A stretch of DNA of 57,132 nt from Bacteroidaceae bacterium (GTDB taxonomy: Bacteria > Bacteroidota > Bacteroidia > Bacteroidales > Bacteroidaceae): positions 1 to 57,132 of the forward strand of contig JAKSJD010000013.1 in the NCBI GenBank assembly GCA_024398435.1, in the 5' to 3' direction. The translations under genes were made by a program, and so were the position numbers. This document shows, in pieces, positions 25,092 through 32,545 of the stretch; the first letter of the stretch is position 1; the number at the start of each line of letters is the position of its first letter. The notes under the pieces were generated by a model. It saw only the letters and a list, made by a program, of their open reading frames with translations. It was not told the DNA's origin and ran no database searches.

Positions 25092-27266
25092 ATGAAATCT
25101 ATCCTCATTATGTCTATGGCTCTGATTATGGCTGCCGACACGATGGCTCAAGAGAAACGACTCTTCACCATCGACGACCTCGTCAGTGGCGGTTCGACTT
25201 ATTACGACTGCCAACCCGAAAGAATGTACACCGAATGGTGGGGCGACGAACTCGTGAAACTTGGTGTCGACGAATGCTCGGTAATAGATAAAGTGACGGG
25301 AAACGCCACACAATTGGTTTCGCTCTCCGAGGTGAATGCCATTCTCCGCAGTTATGGAAAGCGCCAGTTGAGCCATCTGCTCAGGGTGAAATTCCCTTAT
25401 CCCGGCAAGTCGCTCCTCATGGCCGAAATGCCCGACGAGCAAGTGATTGTCGACTGGAAAGAGGCTAACATCCATTCTTCCATCAAGTTTGGCAACAAGG
25501 CAGAAAATAAGGATTGGGAACCGACTTCCAATCAAATAGCATATACGGATGGCTACAATCTTTGCGTTGCCAAGGCCGACGGAAAGACTTATGATATCAG
25601 TCAGGACGGAACGATTGACCTCGTCTACGGACAGAGCGTCCATCGCAACGAATTCGGCATAGAGAAAGGCACATTCTGGAGTCCTTCGGGCAAGTATCTC
25701 GCCTTCTATCGAATGGACCAATCGATGGTGACCACCTATCCACAGGTAGATATTTCGCCTCGAGTTGCCGAACTCGCACCCGACAAATACCCAATGGCAG
25801 GAATGAACAGCCACAAGGTAACCGTTGGAATCTACAATGCCGAAACTCAGAAGATTGTATATCTCAATGCCGGCGACCCTACCAATCGCTACTTCACGAA
25901 TATCGCTTGGAGCCCAGATGAGAAGTCGGTCTATATGATTGAACTCAATCGCGACCAAAACCATGCCCAACTCATCCAATACAATGCCCTGAACGGTCAG
26001 AAGGAGAAGGTTTTGTTCGAGGAGAAAAACGATAAGTATGTGGAACCAATGCACCCAATCCGCTTCCTTCCTTGGGACAGCGAAAAGTTCGTGTACCTCA
26101 CTCGAAAAGACGGTTTCCTACACATATATTTATATAATACGGAAGGCAAGGAATTGGCACAACTCACAAAAGGCGAGTTCGAAGTCATCGATTTCCTTGG
26201 TTTCGACAAGAAGCACAAGGCCATTCTCTACACGAGCAACGAAGCCAATCTCATACAAAACAACCTCTACAAAGTGGACATGAAAGGCCACAGAACCCTT
26301 CTCGGCAATGCCACAGGATGGCATCGACCAACCATTTCATCGAGTGGAAGTTTTGTTTGCGACGAATATTCTTCGCCTGAGATTGCACGCAATATCGACC
26401 TCATCGAAACAGGCAAGGGCAAGCAACTGAACCTTCTCACAGCTTCCGACCCTTGGGATGCATTCCAAGTGCCAGAGATGAAGGTGGGAACAATCAAGGC
26501 AGCCGATGGAGTGACCGACCTCTATTATCGATTGACACTCCCAACCAATTTCGACCCCAACAAGAAATATCCAGCCGTCGTCTATGTATATGGAGGTCCT
26601 CACGCTCACAATGTAGATGCCTCGCTCCACTGGGGAATCCGCGGATGGGACGTCTTCATGGCTCAGCAAGGCTACATCATGTTCTCGCTCGACAACCGAG
26701 GAAGCGAACACAGAGGACTTGCATTCGAGCAAGCCACATTCCGTCATCTTGGCGATGTTGAAATGGCCGACCAGATGAAAGGCGTGGAATTCCTCAAGAG
26801 CCTTCCATACGTCGATGCCGACCGCCTCGGAGTGGACGGTTGGAGTTTCGGTGGATTCATGACCATCAATCTCATCACTTCCTTCCCAGAGACATTCAAG
26901 GTAGGCGTGGCCGGAGGTCCTGTGGTCGATTGGAAATACTACGAAGTGATGTATGGCGAGAGATACATGGACACACCTCAGACAAATCCAGAAGGCTATG
27001 CAAGTTCATCGCTTCTGTCAAAGGCAAAGAACCTCAAGGGCCGACTCCTCGTCATCTATGGCGGCAACGACCCAACCTGTGTGCCTCAGCATACACTTTC
27101 GTTCATCCGTGCCTGCATCGATGCCGGAACCTATCCCGACCTCTTCACCTATCCAGGCGATGAACACAACATGAGAGGAACCGACCGAGTGCATCTTGAA
27201 AACAAGATTACACGCTACTTCAACGATTTCCTCCGTCCGCTCAATAAAGACAATAACAACAAATAA
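25092..27266 (+). CDS. dpp4: Dipeptidyl peptidase IV (S9B)
   Basis: A 724-residue exported serine peptidase that removes X-Pro dipeptides from peptide N-termini. Signal peptide MKSILIMSMALIMAADTMA; then an eight-bladed propeller (about 40-460) and an alpha/beta-hydrolase domain. The catalytic triad is Ser585 (GWSFGGF), Asp660 (YGGNDPTCV) and His692 (DEHNMRG). Proline-specific peptidases of this kind feed Bacteroidales that live on proteins, including collagen; this fits the hydroxyproline dehydratase elsewhere in the window. purD follows after 15 bases and is probably co-transcribed. Confidence 0.95.
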   Translation: MKSILIMSMALIMAADTMAQEKRLFTIDDLVSGGSTYYDCQPERMYTEWWGDELVKLGVDECSVIDKVTGNATQLVSLSEVNAILRSYGKRQLSHLLRVKFPYPGKSLLMAEMPDEQVIVDWKEANIHSSIKFGNKAENKDWEPTSNQIAYTDGYNLCVAKADGKTYDISQDGTIDLVYGQSVHRNEFGIEKGTFWSPSGKYLAFYRMDQSMVTTYPQVDISPRVAELAPDKYPMAGMNSHKVTVGIYNAETQKIVYLNAGDPTNRYFTNIAWSPDEKSVYMIELNRDQNHAQLIQYNALNGQKEKVLFEEKNDKYVEPMHPIRFLPWDSEKFVYLTRKDGFLHIYLYNTEGKELAQLTKGEFEVIDFLGFDKKHKAILYTSNEANLIQNNLYKVDMKGHRTLLGNATGWHRPTISSSGSFVCDEYSSPEIARNIDLIETGKGKQLNLLTASDPWDAFQVPEMKVGTIKAADGVTDLYYRLTLPTNFDPNKKYPAVVYVYGGPHAHNVDASLHWGIRGWDVFMAQQGYIMFSLDNRGSEHRGLAFEQATFRHLGDVEMADQMKGVEFLKSLPYVDADRLGVDGWSFGGFMTINLITSFPETFKVGVAGGPVVDWKYYEVMYGERYMDTPQTNPEGYASSSLLSKAKNLKGRLLVIYGGNDPTCVPQHTLSFIRACIDAGTYPDLFTYPGDEHNMRGTDRVHLENKITRYFNDFLRPLNKDNNNK

Positions 27267-27281
27267 AAACATATAACAACG

Positions 27282-28553
27282 ATGAAAATACTTCTTTTAG
27301 GTAGCGGTGGCCGCGAACATGCCCTCGCATGGAAGATTGCTCAAAGCAAGAAAGTAGAAAAACTCTTCATTGCACCCGGTAATGCCGGAACACTGGGAGT
27401 GGGTGAAAACGTCAATATCAGTGTGGAAGACTTCGATGGAATCGGACGTTTTGCACTCGACAACCAGATAGACATGGTGGTTGTAGGTCCTGAAAATCCA
27501 TTGGTAAAGGGCATCTACGACTATTTCAAGAGCAACGACCAATTGAAGGACATTCCAGTTATCGGTCCGTCAAAACAAGGAGCCGTACTCGAAGGTTCGA
27601 AGGACTTTGCCAAGGGATTCATGATGCGCCACAACATTCCAACAGCCGCATATCGTAGTTTCGACGGCACTTGCATCGAGGAAGGATTGAAATTCCTCGA
27701 GACACTTCGTCCTCCTTATGTTCTCAAGGCCGACGGATTGTGTGCCGGCAAGGGCGTTCTCATCGTTCCTACTCTCGAAGAGGCAAAGGCCGAATTCAAG
27801 GACATGCTCGGTGGTATGTTTGGCAATGCCAGTGCCACAGTCGTCATCGAGGAATTCCTCTCAGGCATCGAATGTTCAGTGTTCGTACTGACCGACGGCA
27901 CCCACTATAAGATTCTCCCAGAAGCAAAGGACTATAAGCGCATAGGCGAAGGCGATACAGGTCTCAACACAGGCGGTATGGGTTCGGTAAGTCCTGTTCC
28001 GTTTGCCACAAAGGAATGGATGGGCAAGGTGGAAGAGCGCATCATCCGTCCTACCGTTGAAGGTCTTGCAGCCGAAGGCATCGACTATAAGGGCTTCATC
28101 TTCTTCGGACTTATCAATGTCGGAGGCGATCCAATGGTCATCGAATACAATGTACGCATGGGCGATCCAGAGACAGAGAGCGTTATGCTTCGATTGAAGA
28201 GTGATATTGTCGATTTGTTTGAAGGTGTTGCCGCTGGCAATCTCGACCAGCACACCATCGAATTCGACGACCGTTCAGCCGTTTGTGTGATGCTCGTATC
28301 GGGAGGCTACCCAGGTCATTATGCCAAGGGTTACCCAATCAGTGGCATTGACAAGGTGGAAGGAAGCATCGTGTTCCATGCAGGTACAGCCCTTTCAGCC
28401 GAAGGCGAAGTAGTCACAGCCGGTGGCCGTGTCATCGCCGTCAGTTCCTACGGAAACAACAAGGCCGAAGCTCTTGCCAAATCATTTGCCGAAGCACAGA
28501 AGATTCAGTTCACCGACAAGTATTTCCGAAGCGATATAGGTAAGGACCTTTAG
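27282..28553 (+). CDS. purD: Phosphoribosylamine-glycine ligase
   Basis: A 423-residue ATP-grasp enzyme joining phosphoribosylamine and glycine in purine synthesis. It begins [19 protein letters not shown], the PurD signature, and keeps [21 protein letters not shown] and [11 protein letters not shown]. Length is normal. It follows DPP-IV closely, a pairing without obvious metabolic logic. Directly after the stop is a small GCAGC-TTC-GCTGC hairpin without a T-run, then a long 7-bp periodic array. Confidence 0.96.
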   Translation: MKILLLGSGGREHALAWKIAQSKKVEKLFIAPGNAGTLGVGENVNISVEDFDGIGRFALDNQIDMVVVGPENPLVKGIYDYFKSNDQLKDIPVIGPSKQGAVLEGSKDFAKGFMMRHNIPTAAYRSFDGTCIEEGLKFLETLRPPYVLKADGLCAGKGVLIVPTLEEAKAEFKDMLGGMFGNASATVVIEEFLSGIECSVFVLTDGTHYKILPEAKDYKRIGEGDTGLNTGGMGSVSPVPFATKEWMGKVEERIIRPTVEGLAAEGIDYKGFIFFGLINVGGDPMVIEYNVRMGDPETESVMLRLKSDIVDLFEGVAAGNLDQHTIEFDDRSAVCVMLVSGGYPGHYAKGYPISGIDKVEGSIVFHAGTALSAEGEVVTAGGRVIAVSSYGNNKAEALAKSFAEAQKIQFTDKYFRSDIGKDL

Positions 28554-28564
28554 CAGCTTCGCTG

Positions 28565-28662
28565 CAGTTAACGGTTAATGGTTATCGGTTAATGGTTAAA
28601 AGAGACTGAAAGCTGACCGCTGATAGCTGACTTAATAATAATTGTAAATAGTAAATAACACT
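28565..28662. repeat. Heptad-period array, about 14 units
   Basis: Reading in steps of seven from 28565 gives CAGTTAA, CGGTTAA, TGGTTAT, CGGTTAA, TGGTTAA, then TGAAAGC, TGACCGC, TGATAGC, TGACTTA, then TTGTAAA, TAGTAAA. Three different words follow one another in constant 7-bp phase. The array ends exactly at the likely GTG start of the next gene. Confidence 0.8.
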
Positions 28663-29646
28663 GTGTTTGGAAGATACCAGAGAAGACTTGCAATGAGTAC
28701 GCTTTCGCTCCACACGATTGTGGTAGCGGTAGTAGTTTTGTGGCTTATCGCTGGCGGTACGCCTACCGAAACCGTCTACAACGATTCGGGCCTATGGCAT
28801 CTTGTGCCCGATGGAGTGAGAAACGATGGATGGTTCAACACACTGATGGCCCTGTTCACGGTGGCATGCTCCATTTACGTACTTGCCGAACTCAACGTGT
28901 CGCACGTGCTTTTGCGCCTCAATTCCAGGGCAATCAGCATCGTCTTTGCGGCCTTGTTCCTAATGTTCACTGACATTCACGCCTTCGGTCCCGGATATGT
29001 TGTGATGTTCCTGATGTTGTTGGCATGTTTCAGCCTTTTCAGTTGCTACCAACTCGAAAACTCGTCAAGTTTCACCTACGTCACATTCCTCTACCTCGGC
29101 ATTTCGTTCCTGCTCATTCCTCAGATGCTCTGGATGGCCATCATCTTCTGGTTGTCGCTCTATCTGCTCCACACCATCAACGTGAAGAGCCTCTGTGCCT
29201 CCGTTCTCGGATTGTTCACCCCCGTTTGGCTCGTTGGCTGCATCGCATTCTGCATCAACCGGATGAATCTCGTTTGGGATTTGTTTGTTCAGTCGGTCAA
29301 CTTCCATTTCTCGGGTTTTGCATCGTGGAACCACACCACATGGATAAGCGTCGGCCTCTTGTTCCTCATTTGGTTGGTCAGTATAGGCGACTTCTATTCG
29401 AGGGCTTATCTCGACAAAAACCGCACACGCACACTCTTCCAAGTCATTGCCCTTCATGGAGTGGCTTATTTCCTGTTGCTCGTACTCTCCCCAGCCAACA
29501 TCAACCTCTTGTTGCCAATCATCATACTCAACACATCCATCATGGGAGGCCACTATGTGGCAAACGACCAAACCCAACTGTCGAACACCCTCGTATGGAT
29601 TGCCACCGTTGGCATAGTGATGATGTTCATACTAAACGGATTCTAA
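28663..29646 (+). CDS. Multi-spanning membrane protein, function unknown
   Basis: A 327-residue hydrophobic protein with roughly ten membrane segments and no soluble domain. The frame begins at GTG 28663 (giving MFGRYQRRLAMSTL); ATG 28693 is the alternative. I favour the GTG because FGRYQRRLA makes a sensible positively charged cytoplasmic start, but no ribosome-binding site decides it. I recognise no family motif; the product resembles uncharacterised Bacteroidales membrane proteins. The stop is 9 bases before the DedA-like gene, so the two are probably co-expressed. Confidence 0.75.
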   Translation: MFGRYQRRLAMSTLSLHTIVVAVVVLWLIAGGTPTETVYNDSGLWHLVPDGVRNDGWFNTLMALFTVACSIYVLAELNVSHVLLRLNSRAISIVFAALFLMFTDIHAFGPGYVVMFLMLLACFSLFSCYQLENSSSFTYVTFLYLGISFLLIPQMLWMAIIFWLSLYLLHTINVKSLCASVLGLFTPVWLVGCIAFCINRMNLVWDLFVQSVNFHFSGFASWNHTTWISVGLLFLIWLVSIGDFYSRAYLDKNRTRTLFQVIALHGVAYFLLLVLSPANINLLLPIIILNTSIMGGHYVANDQTQLSNTLVWIATVGIVMMFILNGF

Positions 29647-29655
29647 CTCTCGCAA

Positions 29656-30111
29656 ATGAACGATTTCTTCATAGAATATGGCTATTGGGGCATGGGAATG
29701 GCATCGTTCCTTGCCGGCACATTCTTCCCCTTCTCCAGTGAGGCAGTGATGATTGCCTTGTTGGCAGCGAGTGGGATGGACCCCGTTCTGACCGTTACAA
29801 GCGGAACGATAGGCAATGTGCTTGGTTCGATGGTCAACTATTATATCGGTTCGTTTGCATCGCCACGCACCATCTCCCGATGGTTCCGCATCAAGCCAAA
29901 ACACATGGAAGCCGCTCAGAAATATGTGAGCAAATACGGATCGTGGATGGGATTCTTCTCGTTCATACCGATTCTCGGCACCGCCATCAGCATAGCCCTC
30001 GGAGTGTTGAGGGCCAACCTCTGGGGAACGTTCCTCAGCACATTCCTCGGCAAATGTCTGCGCTACGTCTTCGTGGCATGGTCGTTCCTGCTGTGCAAGG
30101 AGTTGATGTAG
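29656..30111 (+). CDS. DedA/YqaA-like membrane protein
   Basis: A 151-residue membrane protein with the YqaA/DedA (SNARE-associated/VTT) pattern: FFIEYGYWGMGMASFLAGTFFPFSSE near the start, a reentrant-type GTIGNVLGSMVNYYIG, and KYGSWMGFFSFIPILGTAISI. DedA-type proteins are linked to lipid transbilayer movement and membrane stress resistance. At 151 residues it fits the short YqaA branch. It lies 9 bases after the unknown membrane protein. Confidence 0.87.
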   Translation: MNDFFIEYGYWGMGMASFLAGTFFPFSSEAVMIALLAASGMDPVLTVTSGTIGNVLGSMVNYYIGSFASPRTISRWFRIKPKHMEAAQKYVSKYGSWMGFFSFIPILGTAISIALGVLRANLWGTFLSTFLGKCLRYVFVAWSFLLCKELM

Positions 30112-30120
30112 TGTTCGGAT

Positions 30121-30197
30121 GGTTAGAGGTTAGATCGCAGTTAAAAGATATTAGATATAAGTTAATCCTGAATCCTGAATCCTGCATTCTGCATTTA
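30121..30197. repeat. Heptad-period array, 11 units
   Basis: Steps of seven from 30121: GGTTAGA twice, then TATTAGA, TATAAGT, TAATCCT, GAATCCT twice, GCATTCT, GCATTTA. Words change, phase does not. It fills nearly all of the 101-base gap before the GH43 gene; no clear promoter is visible. Confidence 0.8.
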
Positions 30198-30212
30198 AAA
30201 AATATATATGTT

Positions 30213-31814
30213 ATGAAACAATTGCGCTTATTAATCCTATTGATGGTCAGTATGGCCACAGCTGCGGCAAACGCCCAGAACCCCTATCTCCCATTGTGGG
30301 AATACATCCCCGATGGCGAACCCTACGTGTTTGAAGACCCCGACTGCCCAGGCAAGTTCCGCGTCTATGTCTATGGTTCCCACGATTCGCTCATCAAGGA
30401 ATATTGTGGACTCGAACAAGTAGTGTGGTCAGCACCAGTCGACGACCTCACCAATTGGCGCTACGACGGAATCATCTTCAAGGCCGATGCCGATGCCAAT
30501 GGCCGCAAGTTCCGCCCCGACGGAAAGGGCGACCTGCTCTATGCCCCCGATGTAGCCGTCACTACCGATGCCACAGGCAAGAAGACTTACTATCTCTATC
30601 CCAACAATCAAGTGGGCGGCCGCCAAGGCATGGTGGCAAAGTCCGACCGACCAGATGGCCCATTCGTAGTGTGCAACTGGAGCAAGCAGAATCCAGGCGT
30701 TACGGATGGCGTACTTCGTTTCGACCCAGGAGTGTTTGTCGACGATGACGGCCGAGTATATGGTTATTGGGGATTTGAAGAGTCGTGGGGAGCCGAACTC
30801 GACCCTCAGACGATGGCCACAGTCAAGCCAGGCACCGAAGCCATCAAGGACATGGTGTCCAACTACCATCAAGAGGGCATCTTCCGATTCTTCGAAGCAT
30901 CGTCAATCCGCAAGATAGAAGATAAATACGTGTTCATCTACAGTCGTTGGACAGAGGAAGGCGAATTCGGACTTCCAACCACCAACTACACCCTCGCCTA
31001 TGCCTATGGCGACAGTCCGCTCGGCCCTTGGACCTATGGCGGAACCATCATCGACGGACGCGCCCGCGGCACCGACCTCTCAGGCAAGACAGTTCCGACA
31101 GCCCACCCAACAGGCAACACCCACGGCAGCATCTGCAAGATAGCAGGCAAGTGGTGGGTATTCTATCATCGCCAGTCGGGCCTCGACGAGTTTGCACGTC
31201 AGGCAATGGTAGCACCTATCACGGTGAAGGTAGAGAAAGGCAAAGGCGGAAAAGTGTATATCAGCGAAGGTGAAGTGACATCCGAAGGATTCCAAACCGA
31301 CGGACTCAACCCACTCTGCAAGACACCAGCCGGCATCGCATGCTATTATGTAGGTCCAAAACCAGCCTACAACGACTATCCAAAGTTCATCTTCTCCGGT
31401 TCACACACACAGCCAACCTATCGTGATGAAAACTCCTACGAAGGACCGTTCAATCAGAAGCAGCCATTCACACCGATGGTCAATAACACCAACGGTTCGA
31501 CCATAGGCTACAAATACTTCAATCTCAACCATCTCAACCGCAAGTCGCCAGCATCCATTCTCTTCCACCTTGTTCCGGAAGGCACCGAAGGCACCATCCG
31601 CATCCTCCTCGGCAGTCCATGGACAAGCAAAGGCGGCAAGGAAATCGGCCGACTCACCGTCAGTGGCAATGCCCCTGAAGAGATGACAGCCATGACAGCC
31701 AAGATCGACGGATGGCAGAAGCTGAAAGGCAAGCAAGCCCTCTACTTCGTGTTCGAGTCGTCCACATCCGACAAATCCATCTGCCGACTCTACGACTTCC
31801 AGTTCATACAGTAA
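30213..31814 (+). CDS. Secreted glycoside hydrolase family 43 enzyme
   Basis: A 533-residue protein with signal peptide MKQLRLLILLMVSMATAAANA and a five-bladed propeller typical of GH43 (arabinofuranosidases, xylosidases, galactanases). Likely catalytic residues are Asp in the N-terminal YIPDGEPYVF-EDPD region, Asp in LLYAPDVAV and Glu in FFEASSIRK; HPTGNTHGSICKIAGKWWVFYH is the late GH43 signature. The last ~140 residues form a beta-rich accessory domain (carbohydrate-binding, CBM6-like). I used ATG 30213, which gives a proper signal peptide; a long in-frame extension to 29880 lies in the DedA gene. It acts on plant-type glycans; the exact linkage is unknown. Confidence 0.9.
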   Translation: MKQLRLLILLMVSMATAAANAQNPYLPLWEYIPDGEPYVFEDPDCPGKFRVYVYGSHDSLIKEYCGLEQVVWSAPVDDLTNWRYDGIIFKADADANGRKFRPDGKGDLLYAPDVAVTTDATGKKTYYLYPNNQVGGRQGMVAKSDRPDGPFVVCNWSKQNPGVTDGVLRFDPGVFVDDDGRVYGYWGFEESWGAELDPQTMATVKPGTEAIKDMVSNYHQEGIFRFFEASSIRKIEDKYVFIYSRWTEEGEFGLPTTNYTLAYAYGDSPLGPWTYGGTIIDGRARGTDLSGKTVPTAHPTGNTHGSICKIAGKWWVFYHRQSGLDEFARQAMVAPITVKVEKGKGGKVYISEGEVTSEGFQTDGLNPLCKTPAGIACYYVGPKPAYNDYPKFIFSGSHTQPTYRDENSYEGPFNQKQPFTPMVNNTNGSTIGYKYFNLNHLNRKSPASILFHLVPEGTEGTIRILLGSPWTSKGGKEIGRLTVSGNAPEEMTAMTAKIDGWQKLKGKQALYFVFESSTSDKSICRLYDFQFIQ

Positions 31815-31824
31815 AAGTAAAGTA

Positions 31825-31852
31825 AAGAGCAACCTCGTGTGAGGTTGCTCTT
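31825..31852 (+). terminator. Terminator of GH43 gene (AGAGCAACCTC type)
   Basis: AAGAGCAACCTC (31825-31836), loop GTGT, GAGGTTGCTCTT (31841-31852), a perfect 12-bp stem followed by CTTGTT. Nearly the same hairpin recurs at 42739-42764. Confidence 0.85.
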
Positions 31853-31853
31853 C

Positions 31854-31909
31854 TTGTTCAAAGTTCAAAGCCCAACGTATCTTTTATAACTTTTGAACTC
31901 TTATAACTT
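31854..31909. repeat. Heptad-period array, 8 units
   Basis: Steps of seven: TTGTTCA, AAGTTCA, AAGCCCA, ACGTATC, TTTTATA, ACTTTTG, AACTCTT, ATAACTT. Starts directly after the terminator. Confidence 0.65.
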
Positions 31910-31928
31910 ATTTTTTCGATTTCGGTGG

Positions 31929-31996
31929 CAAATATATAATTATTATCAATACCAACCAAATTTTTTTATGTTAAAAAAGTACACCAAGAGTACACC
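31929..31996 (-). promoter_or_regulatory. Orphan copy of the GGTGTACT promoter cassette
   Basis: On the minus strand GGTGTACT (31996-31989) and GGTGTACT (31985-31978) precede TTTG (31960-31957), 20 bases, then TATATTTG (31936-31929). The layout equals that of 15546-15613. It points at the 3' end of the GH43 gene on the opposite strand, and no minus-strand gene follows. Confidence 0.75.
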
Positions 31997-32136
31997 TTGC
32001 GCCAAAATCCACGATTTGGCATCCGTCGAACCTCGAAAATTCTCGGTTTCATCGGGTTTTCACGGACACCTCCAAAACACAATTTTTCTCATTTTCACAC
32101 TCTAAGTTGCAACGATGCCCATTTTTATTGAAGGGG

Positions 32137-32170
32137 AAGGCCCCCTCCTGCCCCCCTCAAAGGAGGAAGA
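32137..32170. repeat. G/C-run 3'-end repeat, copy 2
   Basis: AAGGCCCCCTCCT, then CCCCCC and a weaker GGAGGAAGA end. Same orientation relative to the upstream GH43 gene as the other copies relative to theirs, but 320 bases past the stop. Confidence 0.7.
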
Positions 32171-32191
32171 TTAGTTGTTTTTAGAAGAAAA

Positions 32192-32230
32192 CTGAAGGCT
32201 GACAGGTTTTTGCAAAAATTCGTTTTCTCC
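32192..32230. repeat. Solo copy of the 14.9-kb element's terminal repeat
   Basis: CTGAAGGCTGACAGG followed by TTTTTGCAAAAATTCGTTTT matches the ends of the 14863-15028 element closely. No partner end was seen nearby. Confidence 0.65.
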
Positions 32231-32272
32231 TGAATGATTGCAAAGCAAAACTTTGCAACACGGAACACTATT

Positions 32273-32307
32273 CATGTACAAAGGACCATGTACAAGGTAC
32301 AATTTTT
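32273..32307. repeat. Heptad-period array, 5 units
   Basis: CATGTAC, AAAGGAC, CATGTAC, AAGGTAC, AATTTTT in 7-bp steps. The same CATGTAC word heads the arrays at 42683 and appears in the one at 46093. Confidence 0.75.
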
Positions 32308-32353
32308 TCGCGGTTCAAAGCATCACGAAGCATAGCTTCAAAGGGCAAAACTC

Positions 32354-32379
32354 CGCGCTTCGTGACCTCTCGAAGCGCG
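32354..32379. other. GC-rich hairpin in AT-rich intergenic DNA
   Basis: CGCGCTTCG (32354-32362) and CGAAGCGCG (32371-32379) form a perfect 9-bp stem with an 8-base loop. No T-run follows. A smaller GAAGC-ATA-GCTTC hairpin lies just to its left. No role is evident. Confidence 0.55.
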
Positions 32380-32424
32380 CTCCGTTTCATCATTGTTACA
32401 TACTTATTATTGCAATGTAAAAAA

Positions 32425-32512
32425 ACATTATAAGGAATTGGGTAATACATTATAAGAAATGACCCCAAACATTATAAGAAATTGCCTCATGTCTTATAAG
32501 AAAAAAGGGCCA
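32425..32512. repeat. Four-unit array, 22-bp period, ACATTATAAG type
   Basis: Units at 32425, 32447, 32469 and 32491; the first three begin ACATTATAAG, the last GTCTTATAAG. Its right end merges into the terminator stem at 32501-32534. The rest of the 31815-32545 gap holds only the repeats and sites listed here. Confidence 0.85.
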
Positions 32513-32534
32513 ACACATAAAGTGCTGACCCTTC
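32501..32534 (-). terminator. Terminator of the giant LamG protein gene
   Basis: On the minus strand AAGGGTCAGCAC, a short loop, then GTGTTGGCCCTT followed by T. The two non-Watson-Crick positions are G-U in minus-strand RNA but A-C mismatches in plus-strand RNA, which assigns the terminator to the minus strand. Confidence 0.8.
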
Positions 32535-32545
32535 TTTTATAGCTT

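Noticed and set aside
29880-30212. N-terminal extension of the GH43 protein
   Set aside because: It overlaps the DedA-like gene and a heptad array; ATG 30213 gives a clean signal peptide.
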